Positions 1-9,334 of a DNA stretch of 64,000 bases are shown in pieces. The stretch is from a bacterium (GTDB lineage: Bacteria > Pseudomonadota > Alphaproteobacteria > Rhodobacterales > Rhodobacteraceae), in assembly GCA_016124195.1 (NCBI GenBank), contig WGOE01000012.1:124001-188000 (forward strand), written 5' to 3'. Each line of letters opens with the position of its first letter. Positions within the stretch are counted from its first letter, which is position 1. Position numbers and translations under genes: made by a program. The notes beneath the pieces were generated by a model. The model searched no databases and was not told the DNA's origin. It was given only the letters and a program-made list of their open reading frames with translations.

Positions 1-95
1 AGATAGACCGGCCGCTCGGTCCGCCAGGTGCCGGTGTGATTGAGCCGGCTGGTGCCGGGGTCGAGCGTGATGGCGAAGGGCAGGGTGCCGGTCAT
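1..95 (-). CDS. 5' fragment of an NAD(P)/FAD-dependent oxidoreductase-like subunit (gene continues beyond window start)
   Basis: ATG at 95 (minus strand) overlaps the stop of the upstream gene (ATGA). Encodes MTGTLPFAITLDPGTSRLNHTGTWRTERPVY; position suggests an electron-transfer partner of the por genes. Confidence 0.5.
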   Translation of the reverse strand, partial: MTGTLPFAITLDPGTSRLNHTGTWRTERPVY

Positions 96-1144
96 AGCGG
101 GGCCTCCTCGGTCAGGCCGTAGCGGCGGATATTGGCATCGGCCATGGCCTGGATGGCGGCGAGGCGCTGGGTGTCTTCGTGGCCCGGGCGGAAGAGATGG
201 GCAAAGCGGCGCTGCGGGCGCAGGTAGTCTTCGACCGGAACCTTGCGGCGGATCTTCTTCACCGCCGTCACCTCGCCATGTTCGGCCTCGAACAGGGGGA
301 AAAGCCCGGATTCCACGGCCAGCCGGGCGAGCCGGATCGTGTCATGCGAAGCCGAGCCCCAGCCGAGCGGGCAGGGCACATGGACATGGATGTAGCGCGC
401 GCCGCAGATGGCCATGGCGCGGGTCACCTTGGCTTCGAGGTCGTGCAGATCGGCGACCGAGGCGGTGGCGACGTAAGGGATTTCATGCGCCATGGCGATG
501 CGGGGCAGGTTCTTGCCGGTGCCAAAGACATTGCCCGGCGCCGCCCCCAAGGCCGGGGTCGTGGCGGTGCGCGCGGCCGGCGGCGTGGCCGAGGAGCGCT
601 GCACCCCGGTGTTCATGTAGGCCTCGTTGTCGTAGCAGATGTAGAGCACGTCGTCGTTGCGTTCGAACATGCCCGACAGGCAGCCAAAGCCGATGTCGGT
701 GGTCGATCCGTCGCCGCCCTGCGCCACCACCCGCACATCCTTTTGCCCGCGCATCCTGAGGCCCGCGGCCACGCCGCTCGCCACCGCAGGCGCATTGCCA
801 AAGACGGAATGCAGCCAGGGGATCTGCCAGGAGGTTTCGGGATAGGGTGTGGTGAAGACCTCAAGGCATCCGGTGGCATTGACCGCCACCACCTTGCCGC
901 CCGCCGCCCGCATCGCGGCATCAAGCGCATAGCGCGCCCCCAGGGCCTCGCCGCAGCCCTGACAGGCGCGGTGGCCCGAGGTGATGGCATTGGCGCGGTC
1001 GGTCGAGGCCTGGACGGTGCGGCTTTCCGCATCCATCAGCCGGTTGCCCAAAGTATGGGTGCCGGTCTGGTAGAAGCGGACGCGCTGGGTGGCGGCGGCG
1101 GGACTGGCCGGCCCTGGTGTGGATCCTGTGGTCTCCTCGGTCAT
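92..1144 (-). CDS. 2-oxoacid:ferredoxin oxidoreductase, beta (TPP-binding) subunit
   Basis: HRACQGCGEALGARYALDAAM, NATGCLEVFTTPYP and GGDGSTTDIGFGCLSG motifs of PorB-type subunits. Confidence 0.9.
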   Translation of the reverse strand: MTEETTGSTPGPASPAAATQRVRFYQTGTHTLGNRLMDAESRTVQASTDRANAITSGHRACQGCGEALGARYALDAAMRAAGGKVVAVNATGCLEVFTTPYPETSWQIPWLHSVFGNAPAVASGVAAGLRMRGQKDVRVVAQGGDGSTTDIGFGCLSGMFERNDDVLYICYDNEAYMNTGVQRSSATPPAARTATTPALGAAPGNVFGTGKNLPRIAMAHEIPYVATASVADLHDLEAKVTRAMAICGARYIHVHVPCPLGWGSASHDTIRLARLAVESGLFPLFEAEHGEVTAVKKIRRKVPVEDYLRPQRRFAHLFRPGHEDTQRLAAIQAMADANIRRYGLTEEAPL

Positions 1145-2445
1145 GGCTTGGCCTCCTGTGGCGCTGTCTGGCCGGGTGCGGCGCGGTCTGGAACGCGGCG
1201 CGGGCCAGGGCCATGGTTGACCGCTTTCAGCAGGTTCTCCGCGATGGGGCCGGAATGGCGCTGGCGCCGGGCGGCGGCCAGTTGCGCCTCGACCACCGGC
1301 CGGTTGAGGTCGAGGAAGGTGACATCCTCCAGCCCGCCCGTGGCCGCGGCCTGCAGCATCCGGGTCAGCCCGTCGCGCGTGATGGGCCGCCCGCCCAGGC
1401 CCGCGATCACCGTATGGACCGGGGTGCCGCTGCCCTGCAGCGCCATCCGCACGTTGGAGGCGAGCATGCCGCCCAAACCGGGGGCAAGGCTTTTTTCAAG
1501 GCAGATCACCCGCCTGACCCCGGCCAGTGCGGCACCGAGCGCCTGCAGCGGAAAGGGTCGGAAGGCCGCGATCGTGACCGAGCCCACCCGCGCCCCGGCG
1601 GCGCGTTCGGCATCGACCACATCCTTGATCGTGCCATTGACCGAGCCGAGCGCCACCACCACCGTCTCGGCCCCCTCGATCCGGTAGGGCCGCACGAGGC
1701 CGCCGGCGGGCCGGCCAAAGACCGCCTCGAATTCGGCCGCAAGCGCGGGGATCACGTCCAGCGCGTCGATCTGCTTCTGATGGCCCAGATAGCGCACTTC
1801 GGTAAAGGCCTCGGGCCCGACCATGGCGCCGATCGAATAGGGGTTGGCCACATCCAGCATCTGCACCGGCGCGAAGGGCGGCAGGAAGCGGTCGACCTGC
1901 TCCTGGCTCGGCACGTCGATGCGTTCGAAGGCATGGGTCAGGATGAAGCCATCGACGCAGACCATCACCGGGCAGGACAATTCCTCGGCGATGCGGAAGG
2001 CGAGGATATGCAGGTCGGCCGCCTCCTGGTTGGTTTCGGCGTAAAGCTGGATCCAGCCGGCATCCTTCAGCGCCATCGCGTCGGAATGGTCGTTCCAGAT
2101 GTTGATGGGGGCGCCGATGGCGCGGTTGCCCACGGTCATCACGATGGGCAGGCCGAGGCCTGCGGCGTTATAGACCGCCTCGGCCATGAACAAGAGGCCC
2201 TGGCTCGCCGTGGCCGTATAGGCCCGCGCGCCGGCCGCCGAAGCGCCGATCGCCACCGACATCGCGGCGAATTCGCTTTCGACGTTGATGAACTCGCAGC
2301 CCTTCAGCGCGCCCGATTTGACCATGGCGCCGATGCCTTCGACGATATGGGTCTGCGGCGTGATCGGATAGGCGCAGACCACCTGCGGGCGGCAGAGGGC
2401 GATCGCCTCGGCCATGCCTTGCGACCCTTCGATCTGTTTCAGCAT
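1141..2445 (-). CDS. 2-oxoacid:ferredoxin oxidoreductase, alpha subunit
   Basis: YPITPQTHIVEGI, ESEFAAMSVAIGASAAGARAYTATASQGL; PorA-like; ATGA overlap with the beta subunit gene. Confidence 0.9.
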   Translation of the reverse strand: MLKQIEGSQGMAEAIALCRPQVVCAYPITPQTHIVEGIGAMVKSGALKGCEFINVESEFAAMSVAIGASAAGARAYTATASQGLLFMAEAVYNAAGLGLPIVMTVGNRAIGAPINIWNDHSDAMALKDAGWIQLYAETNQEAADLHILAFRIAEELSCPVMVCVDGFILTHAFERIDVPSQEQVDRFLPPFAPVQMLDVANPYSIGAMVGPEAFTEVRYLGHQKQIDALDVIPALAAEFEAVFGRPAGGLVRPYRIEGAETVVVALGSVNGTIKDVVDAERAAGARVGSVTIAAFRPFPLQALGAALAGVRRVICLEKSLAPGLGGMLASNVRMALQGSGTPVHTVIAGLGGRPITRDGLTRMLQAAATGGLEDVTFLDLNRPVVEAQLAAARRQRHSGPIAENLLKAVNHGPGPRRVPDRAAPGQTAPQEAKP

Positions 2446-3008
2446 GTGGCCTCCCTGGTCAAGGTGTCATGGGCTTCAAGGGATGCGGCGGCATTGGCCT
2501 CGCCCACGGGCCCGGCAAAGCGCGCGCGGATCGCCTTCAGGACCGGACCCAGCCCCACCGCGCCGGTCAGCGCGGCAAAGGCGCCCAACAGCGCCGCGTT
2601 GGGCAGGGGGCGCCCGATGTGCCTGAGAGCAATCTCTGTGGCGGCGAGGCTGTGCACGTGATGCACGGGCCGGGCGGCCGCGAAATCGGCAAGGCCCAGA
2701 TCGGCCAGACTGCGCGCCGAATTGATCAGGACAAATCCGTCGGGCTTCAGCCCGGCAAAGACATCCAGCGCATGAAGCAGCGTCGCATCCTGGATGATCA
2801 GCGCGTCGGGCGCGAGGATCGGTTCGCGCAGGCGGATCTCGCGGTCCGATATCCGGCAATAGGAGGCGACCGGCGCGCCCATCCGTTCGGAACCAAAGCT
2901 GGGGAAGGCCTGCGCGTGCCGCCCCTCGTCAAAGGCCGCGACCGACAGAAGCTCGGCCGCCGTCACGACACCCTGGCCACCGCGCCCGTGCAAGCGAATC
3001 TCGAACAT
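2439..3008 (-). CDS. 2-oxoacid:ferredoxin oxidoreductase, gamma subunit
   Basis: MFEIRLHGRGGQGVVTAAELLSVAAF; SFGSERMGAPV. Confidence 0.9.
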   Translation of the reverse strand: MFEIRLHGRGGQGVVTAAELLSVAAFDEGRHAQAFPSFGSERMGAPVASYCRISDREIRLREPILAPDALIIQDATLLHALDVFAGLKPDGFVLINSARSLADLGLADFAAARPVHHVHSLAATEIALRHIGRPLPNAALLGAFAALTGAVGLGPVLKAIRARFAGPVGEANAAASLEAHDTLTREATC

Positions 3009-3097
3009 GGGGTTTCCCTCCCGACCGGCACAGTCTGGGCGCGGGCGGGGCCGGGGTCTCTGATCTGCATCAATGCCCGAGGGCTTTGCGGCCGGCG

Positions 3098-3889
3098 CTA
3101 TCCGCCCGCCACCAGCGCGCCGATGAAGCGCGAGAACAGCTCGCCCTGCGACGAGATGCGCAGCTTGGTGTAGATGTTGCGCCGGTGGATGCGCACGGTT
3201 CCCGGCGAGATGCCGAGGAGCGCGCCCACCGCCTCGGCCGAATGGCCCTTGAGCGTGTGTTCGGCGACCTCGCGTTCGCGCGGGGTCAGGATGCCGTTGC
3301 CAAAGCTGCCGAAGGCCTGCGCCACCCGGCTTTGCAGACCGTCCGGCCCGCCCGGCGCCTTGGCGCGGAACTGCTGGCTCAGATCCGCCCAGTGGCGCCG
3401 CGCCACGGCCGAAACCAGCGGGACCATCGCGGCGAGGTCACGGAACTCGCGCTGCGAAAAGGGCCGCTCGGCCCGCATCAGCGACAGGACCGCCATGGCG
3501 CCCTGCGGCAGATCGACGAAATAGCCCAATTCTTCGGCAAGCCCGGTCTGCACGTAGTAATTGCGAAAGTATTCGCCCTGATAAAACCGGTCGGGCGCCA
3601 GATCGCGCAGCCGGTAGAGGCCCGGCGCCACCGGACGCTGCGCCGCCTGATAGAACGGGTCCAGAAGATAGGGCCCGGCCTGATAGTCGGTCACGAAGAC
3701 CTGCCGCTTGAGAGAGGGAAAATCGTCATGCAAATCAAGGGGCCGCGCTGTGCCGTGATAGCCGAACATCACCGTGTAGGTGAAGGGCGCCACCTGCCGC
3801 AACAGGCTGGCAAGCGCTGCCGGCAGGGCCGGCGTCTGCAGCGCCGCCACCACCTCGGCCGCGAGCCCGGTCCAGACCGGCACGGTCAA
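3098..3889 (-). CDS. LuxR-type helix-turn-helix transcriptional regulator
   Basis: C-terminal LTPREREVAEHTLKGHSAEAVGALLGISPGTVRIHRRNIYTKLRISSQGELF. Confidence 0.9.
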   Translation of the reverse strand: MTVPVWTGLAAEVVAALQTPALPAALASLLRQVAPFTYTVMFGYHGTARPLDLHDDFPSLKRQVFVTDYQAGPYLLDPFYQAAQRPVAPGLYRLRDLAPDRFYQGEYFRNYYVQTGLAEELGYFVDLPQGAMAVLSLMRAERPFSQREFRDLAAMVPLVSAVARRHWADLSQQFRAKAPGGPDGLQSRVAQAFGSFGNGILTPREREVAEHTLKGHSAEAVGALLGISPGTVRIHRRNIYTKLRISSQGELFSRFIGALVAGG

Positions 3890-3971
3890 GCGGGCCCTCC
3901 GTCGCCTGGGGATACCCTATTTGTGATATATACAGCCAATCGCCCGTTTCCTACGATTTAACCTCTTTCCC

Positions 3972-5084
3972 ATGATATACCAAGGTGCCATGCCAAGTTC
4001 CACCTCCTCCGCCATGAACCAGGCCCCGGCGATTGCCGAGTTTCGCGCCGCCTCCAAACGGTTCGGCCCGGTTCTGGCGGCGGACGAGGTCAGCCTGACC
4101 ATCCGGCGCGGCGAGTTTCTGACCTTTCTCGGGCCCTCGGGCTGCGGCAAGACCACGGCCCTGCGCATGCTGGCCGGGTTCGAGGCGCCGACTTCGGGTG
4201 CCGTGTATCTCGACGGCGAAAGGGTCAATGACATGCCCGCCTATCGCCGCCCGGTGAACATGGTGTTTCAGCATTACGCGCTGTTTCCGCATCTGACCGT
4301 GGCGCAGAACATCGCTTACGGCCTGTTGCAGCGCCGTCCGCGCCCCGACAAGGCCGAGGTGGCGGCCAAGGTGGCCCGCGCGCTTGACATGGTGCGCCTG
4401 CCCGGCTTCGGCCCGCGCCGGATCTGGGAGATGTCGGGCGGCCAGCAGCAGCGTGTGGCCCTGGCCCGCGCCATCGTGAACGAACCGAAGCTTCTGTTGC
4501 TGGACGAACCGCTTGCCGCACTGGACCGCAAGCTGCGACGCGAAATGCAGATCGAATTGCAGACCCTGCAGCGCCAGTTGGGCATCACCTTCGTTCTGGT
4601 CACCCATGACCAGGAAGAGGCGCTGTCGATGTCGGACCGCATCTGCATCATGCGCGGCGGCAAGATCGTGCAGACCGGCTCGCCGACGGTGCTTTATGAC
4701 GAGCCGATCAGCCGTTATGTCGCGGATTTCGTGGGCAAGTCGAACTTCGTCGATGGCATCTTCGCGGGCCACAACAAGGTGACGGCGCATGGCACCACCT
4801 TCACCGGCCGCATCCTGTGCACGCCGGCCATCGGGTCGAAGGTGACGCTGTCGATCCGGCCCGAACAGATCGAACTGACCCGCGACGGGCTGGAGCCCGT
4901 GCAAGTCGTCAACCGCATCTTTCTGGGCGAACATACCGAATACCTCGTCCGTCATGACAACATGGGCGAGCTTCTGGTCCGCGTCTCACGCCAGGCCGAG
5001 GCGGCCGAGGGCCCCTTTGACCCCGGCAGCGAAGCCTTTGTGCGTTGGGCGCCGGATGCCGCGCTGATCCTCGACCAAGACTGA
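3972..5084 (+). CDS. polyamine-type ABC transporter ATP-binding protein (PotA-like); start may be 3990 or later
   Basis: Walker A GPSGCGKTT, signature MSGGQQQRVALARA, LLLDEPLAALD; C-terminal TOBE-like region. Confidence 0.9.
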   Translation: MIYQGAMPSSTSSAMNQAPAIAEFRAASKRFGPVLAADEVSLTIRRGEFLTFLGPSGCGKTTALRMLAGFEAPTSGAVYLDGERVNDMPAYRRPVNMVFQHYALFPHLTVAQNIAYGLLQRRPRPDKAEVAAKVARALDMVRLPGFGPRRIWEMSGGQQQRVALARAIVNEPKLLLLDEPLAALDRKLRREMQIELQTLQRQLGITFVLVTHDQEEALSMSDRICIMRGGKIVQTGSPTVLYDEPISRYVADFVGKSNFVDGIFAGHNKVTAHGTTFTGRILCTPAIGSKVTLSIRPEQIELTRDGLEPVQVVNRIFLGEHTEYLVRHDNMGELLVRVSRQAEAAEGPFDPGSEAFVRWAPDAALILDQD

Positions 5085-5106
5085 CACCAACAGGGAGACC
5101 ACAACG

Positions 5107-6270
5107 ATGACCGACAAGATCGACCACATCTCGCGTCAGAAGTTCATGGAAGAACTGCGGCGCTATCAAAAGGGCTCTGTCACGCGCAGGCATTTTCTGG
5201 GCGTCACGGGGCTTGGCGCGGCCAGCGCGGTTCTGGCCGCGGCGGTGCCCGCCCTGCGCCCGCGCCCGGCCTTTGCCGAAGGCTCGATCGGCGACAAGGT
5301 CGTGCTGGCGACCTGGCCGAATTACCACGATCCGGCCGATTTCGACGCCTTCACCGCCAAGACGGGGGCCGCGGTGCAGGTCAATGTCTTTGGCTCGAAC
5401 GAAGAGATGCTGGCCAAGCTGCAGGCCGGCGGTTCGGGCTGGGATGTGTTCGTGCCGACCAATTACGCCATTTCGACTTATGTCGCCCAGGGCATCATCG
5501 ACCCCTTGGACATGACCAAGGTCCCGGCCTATGACGCGGCGAGTTTCGATGCGCGCTTTGCCGGGGCGGGCACGGTGGATGGCAAGCTTTACGCGCTGTC
5601 CAAGGACTGGGGCACCACGGGCATGGCCGTCAACACCAAGATGCTGAACGGATTGCCCACGCCGACGAGCTGGAAAGAATTCTGGGACATGACGATGGGC
5701 CCCTTCTCTGGCCGCACCATGGTGCATGACTACCAGCTCACCACCATCGGCAATGCCTTGAAATACTACGGCTATTCCTTCAACTCGCTTGACCCGAAGG
5801 AACTGGCCGACGCCGAAAAGCTGCTGATGGCCGCCAAGCCGCATCTCTTTGGCATCAACTCGGACTATCAGCCCTCGATGCGGTCGGGCGATGCCTGGAT
5901 GACGGTGTGCTGGACGGGCGACGCCAGCCAGATGCACCGCGACCTGCCGGAAATCGTCTATGTCGTGGGCAAGGAGGGTGGCGAGATCTGGTCCGATTTC
6001 TACGCCATCCCGAAATCGGCCCCGCATCCCGAGGCCGCCCATGCGCTGGTCAACTTCCTCCTGACGCCCGAGATCAATGCCAAGGAGGCGCTGTTCCACG
6101 GCTATCCGGTCGCCGATGCGCGGGTGAACAAGCTTCTGCCGCCCGAGATCATGAACGACCCGATCCTGCATCCGGCGGCGGAATTGCTTTCGACGCTGGA
6201 GTTTGGGGCCGCCGCCACCCTGACCGACCCGAACCGGGCCGAGTTGATGGCGCGCTTCAAGTCGGCCTGA
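5107..6270 (+). CDS. polyamine-type ABC transporter substrate-binding protein (PotD/PotF-like, Tat-like leader)
   Basis: RRHFLGVTGLGAASAV leader; LATWPNYHDPADFDAFTAKTGAAVQVNVFGSNEEMLAKLQAGGSGWDVFVPTNY. Confidence 0.9.
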   Translation: MTDKIDHISRQKFMEELRRYQKGSVTRRHFLGVTGLGAASAVLAAAVPALRPRPAFAEGSIGDKVVLATWPNYHDPADFDAFTAKTGAAVQVNVFGSNEEMLAKLQAGGSGWDVFVPTNYAISTYVAQGIIDPLDMTKVPAYDAASFDARFAGAGTVDGKLYALSKDWGTTGMAVNTKMLNGLPTPTSWKEFWDMTMGPFSGRTMVHDYQLTTIGNALKYYGYSFNSLDPKELADAEKLLMAAKPHLFGINSDYQPSMRSGDAWMTVCWTGDASQMHRDLPEIVYVVGKEGGEIWSDFYAIPKSAPHPEAAHALVNFLLTPEINAKEALFHGYPVADARVNKLLPPEIMNDPILHPAAELLSTLEFGAAATLTDPNRAELMARFKSA

Positions 6271-6273
6271 GCC

Positions 6274-7122
6274 ATGCAGGGGCGCACCACATGGCTGCTA
6301 CTGGCCCCGGCGGCCCTTTGGTTCGGCATCATGCTGGTGCTGCCCCTGTGTTTCATCGTGGTCTTCAGCTTCGGAGACCGCGGGCCTGCGGGCGGGTATG
6401 TGCCCGCCTTCACGCTGGCGCAATATGCCAATCTGCCCTCGCGGTTCGCGGTCTTTCGCAACACGCTGACGCTGGCGCCCCTGGGCACGCTGATGGCCCT
6501 GGTGATCGCCTATCCGCTGGCCTATTTCCTGGCGCTGCAGGCCAGTCCGCGCTGGCGCACGCTGCTGTTGATCCTGGTCATCGTGCCGTTCTGGACCTCG
6601 ATCCTGATCCGCAGCTATGCCTGGATCTTTCTCTTGGGCGGGCAGGGGATTCCGGCGCTGTTCGCCTGGGCCGGCATCCCGCTGCCGCGGCTGGTCAACA
6701 CGCCCTTCGCGGTGCTGACCGGTATCGTCTATGGCTATCTGCCGCTGATGGTTCTGCCGATCTATGTCAGCCTGGACCGGCTGGACAAAAGGCTGCTCGA
6801 AGCCTCGGCCGACCTTGGCGCGCCGCCGTTCCGGTCCTTCCTGCAGATCACGCTGCCCCTGTCGCTGCCCGGCGTCGCCACCGGCTGCATGCTGGTCTTC
6901 ATCCTCTTGATGGGCGAGTATCTGATCCCCTCGGTGCTGGGGGGCGGGCTAGTCTTCTTCATCGGCAACGCGCTGGTTGATCTGTTCCTGCAATCGCGCA
7001 ACTGGGCCTTTGGGGCTGCGGTCTCGGTCAGTCTGGTGGTGATCATGCTGATCACCGTCTCGGCCTATATGTGGTTGATGCGGCGCCTCGGTGGCGCGCG
7101 CGATGATGTTTCCCTGATGTAG
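6274..7122 (+). CDS. ABC transporter permease (PotB-like)
   Basis: Multi-TM protein with EASADLGAPPFRSFLQITLPLSLPG EAA motif. Confidence 0.9.
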   Translation: MQGRTTWLLLAPAALWFGIMLVLPLCFIVVFSFGDRGPAGGYVPAFTLAQYANLPSRFAVFRNTLTLAPLGTLMALVIAYPLAYFLALQASPRWRTLLLILVIVPFWTSILIRSYAWIFLLGGQGIPALFAWAGIPLPRLVNTPFAVLTGIVYGYLPLMVLPIYVSLDRLDKRLLEASADLGAPPFRSFLQITLPLSLPGVATGCMLVFILLMGEYLIPSVLGGGLVFFIGNALVDLFLQSRNWAFGAAVSVSLVVIMLITVSAYMWLMRRLGGARDDVSLM

Positions 7123-7129
7123 GCCCCCC

Positions 7130-7948
7130 ATGAGATTTTACGCGAGCCTCGTCTATCTGTTCCTTTATTTCCCGATCGCGGTGATCGTGTTCTTCAGCTT
7201 CAACGCGGGGAAAAGCGCCACCCAGATGATGGGGTTTTCGGTGGGCTGGTATGGCCATGCCCTGCACAACCCCTTCGTGACCGAGGCTTTGCGCACCTCT
7301 TTCATCGTGGCGCTGTCCTCGGCCAGCATCGCGAGCGTCTTCGGCACCATGGCGGCGCTGGCGCTGCAGGGCATGAAGGGGCGGGTGCGGATGCTGTTTG
7401 ACGCGCTGATCTATGTCGCGGTCATGGTGCCTGGCATCGTGATCGGCATTTCGACGCTGATCGCGCTGGTCACGCTGTTCGGCTGGATCAACCCGGTGCT
7501 GGCGGCGCTGTTCCCGGCCGGGCAGGCGCCGCAACTGGCGATGGGGCTTGTCTCGCTGATCGGCGCGCATGCGCTGTTTTCGATGGCGCTGGTCATCATC
7601 ATCCTGCGCGCCCGGCTCGCGGGGATGGACCGCAGCCTGATGGAGGCTTCGGCCGACCTTTACGCCGCGCCCTTCGCAACCTTCCGCCAGATCACCCTGC
7701 CGCTGATCTTTCCGGGGATTCTCGCGGGGTTCTTGTTGAGCTTCACCTTCAGCTTTGACGATTTCATCATCGCATTCTTCGTTGCCGGGTCCGAGACGAC
7801 CTTGCCGATCTATGTCTTCTCTTCGATCCGGCGCGGTGTGACGCCCGAAATCAACGCCATCGGCACCATGGTCCTGATGACCTCGCTGGTGCTGCTGGTC
7901 ATAGCGCAGGTCATCCTGCGGCGCGGACCCAGGCAGGAGGCCGCGTGA
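7130..7948 (+). CDS. ABC transporter permease (PotC-like)
   Basis: Multi-TM protein with EASADLYAAPFATFRQITLPLIFPG EAA motif; FSFDDFIIAFF. Confidence 0.9.
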   Translation: MRFYASLVYLFLYFPIAVIVFFSFNAGKSATQMMGFSVGWYGHALHNPFVTEALRTSFIVALSSASIASVFGTMAALALQGMKGRVRMLFDALIYVAVMVPGIVIGISTLIALVTLFGWINPVLAALFPAGQAPQLAMGLVSLIGAHALFSMALVIIILRARLAGMDRSLMEASADLYAAPFATFRQITLPLIFPGILAGFLLSFTFSFDDFIIAFFVAGSETTLPIYVFSSIRRGVTPEINAIGTMVLMTSLVLLVIAQVILRRGPRQEAA

Positions 7949-8700
7949 TGCTGCAGGGCAGGGTCGCCTTTCTGACCGGGGCAGGGGCGGGCATCGGGCG
8001 GGCCGGGGCGCTGGCCCTGGCGCAGGCCGGCGCGCATGTCGTGGTGAGCGACCTTGACGGCGCCCGCGCCGAGGGCGTGGCCGCCGAGATCGCCGCCCGC
8101 GGTGGCCGGGCCGAGGCGATGGCGCTCGATGCCACCGACGATGCCGCCGTGGCCGCCGCCATCGACGGGGTGGCCATGCGCGGGCGGCTTGACATCCTGC
8201 ATTCGCATGCGGGCCTGCAAACCTCGGGCGGGCTGGCAGAGGCGAGCGTGGCCGACATGGATGCCTCGTGGCGGCTGAACGTGCGGGCGCATTTCGTGGC
8301 GGCCAAGGCGGCAATGCCGCATATGCGCGGGCAGGGGGCGGGGTCGATCATCCTCACCGCCTCCAACTCGGGCGTGCAGATCGACCGGGGCATGATCGCC
8401 TATGCCACGACCAAACATGCCGTGATCGCGATGACCCGGCAGATCGCGGCCGATCACGCCCGCTACAACGTGCGCTGCAATGCGCTTTGCCCGGGGTTTG
8501 TCGACACTGCCTTCAATGCCGGTTTCGAACGCCAGATGGGCGGGCGCGCCGGGTTGGAGGCCTATGTCGCCAGCGCCATTCCGATGGGCCGCTGGGCCAC
8601 GGTCGAAGAGGTGGCGGCGGCGATCCTCTACCTCGCCTCGGACCAGTCGGCCTTCATGACAGGCCACGCGCTGGTGCTGGACGGCGGCGAAAGCCTGTGA
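7945..8700 (+). CDS. SDR family oxidoreductase
   Basis: TGAGAGIGRAGALALA nucleotide-binding motif; YATTKHAVIAMTR; overlaps the permease stop. Confidence 0.9.
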   Translation: MMLQGRVAFLTGAGAGIGRAGALALAQAGAHVVVSDLDGARAEGVAAEIAARGGRAEAMALDATDDAAVAAAIDGVAMRGRLDILHSHAGLQTSGGLAEASVADMDASWRLNVRAHFVAAKAAMPHMRGQGAGSIILTASNSGVQIDRGMIAYATTKHAVIAMTRQIAADHARYNVRCNALCPGFVDTAFNAGFERQMGGRAGLEAYVASAIPMGRWATVEEVAAAILYLASDQSAFMTGHALVLDGGESL

Positions 8701-8710
8701 ACCCTATCCC

Positions 8711-8740
8711 CGCACCGCACCGCACCGCACCGCACCGCAC
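8711..8740. repeat. Pentanucleotide tandem repeat (CGCAC)x6
   Basis: cgcaccgcaccgcaccgcaccgcaccgcac read directly. Confidence 0.9.
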
Positions 8741-9079
8741 TGCATCGCTGGCGGGCGAGGGGGCCGGGGGGCAGAACCTCGACAGCGACGCCCGGGTCGG
8801 CAAGGCGGACGTACCGATGCAAAAGGCGCGGCACCTTCACATCGCGGGTGGCGGTTTCGGGGGTGACCTCGCGCGCAGCGCCACCAAGGCCAGCACCAGC
8901 GGCAACCAGCCCTTGATCGGTCAGTGGCAAAAACTGTCGATCGCGTGCTGCACCCCCCCCCGGCGCTGCGGTCTCGTGCCAGTCCCCCCGCGCCGTGCGG
9001 ACAAGCGCTAAGCGCCTTGCGGCCCCGCCGGCTTTCAGGCAAGAGCAGACCACGACCCCCAAATCCAAAGGAGATCACG

Positions 9080-9247
9080 GTGGACTACAGCAAATCGGGA
9101 TATCCTGCGCAGGACAAGACCGCGCCGCGCCATGTCGATCACACCAAGGGCGCCAAGGCGGTGCCCGAGGCCGAAAAGGCCCGCAAGGCTGAACTCCTCG
9201 CCCGGATGAAAGCCGCGGCCCAGGCGCAAAAGGCCGCCAAGGCCTGA
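9080..9247 (+). CDS. small hypothetical protein (55 aa, GTG start)
   Basis: aaaggagatcacgGTG; MDYSKSGYPAQDKTAPRHVDHTKGAKAVPEAEKARKAELLARMKAAAQAQKAAKA; SD at good spacing. Confidence 0.65.
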   Translation: MDYSKSGYPAQDKTAPRHVDHTKGAKAVPEAEKARKAELLARMKAAAQAQKAAKA

Positions 9248-9334
9248 GGCCGATGCCCTTCCGCCCGATCAGGACTTGACGCAGGGGCCCGGCTGGATCA
9301 GACCCAAAGCGATTTGACCGGCACGGGGCAGCGC

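Noticed and set aside
40-1687. Long plus-strand ORFs (40..759, 179..1687) opposite the por genes
   Set aside because: Antisense reading of high-GC coding DNA; Arg/Gly/His-rich with no family features, while the minus strand encodes clear PorB/PorA
3890-3971. LuxR-type lux box in the divergent LuxR/potA intergenic region
   Set aside because: AT-rich segment is visible, but no convincing dyad of lux-box type could be identified by eye
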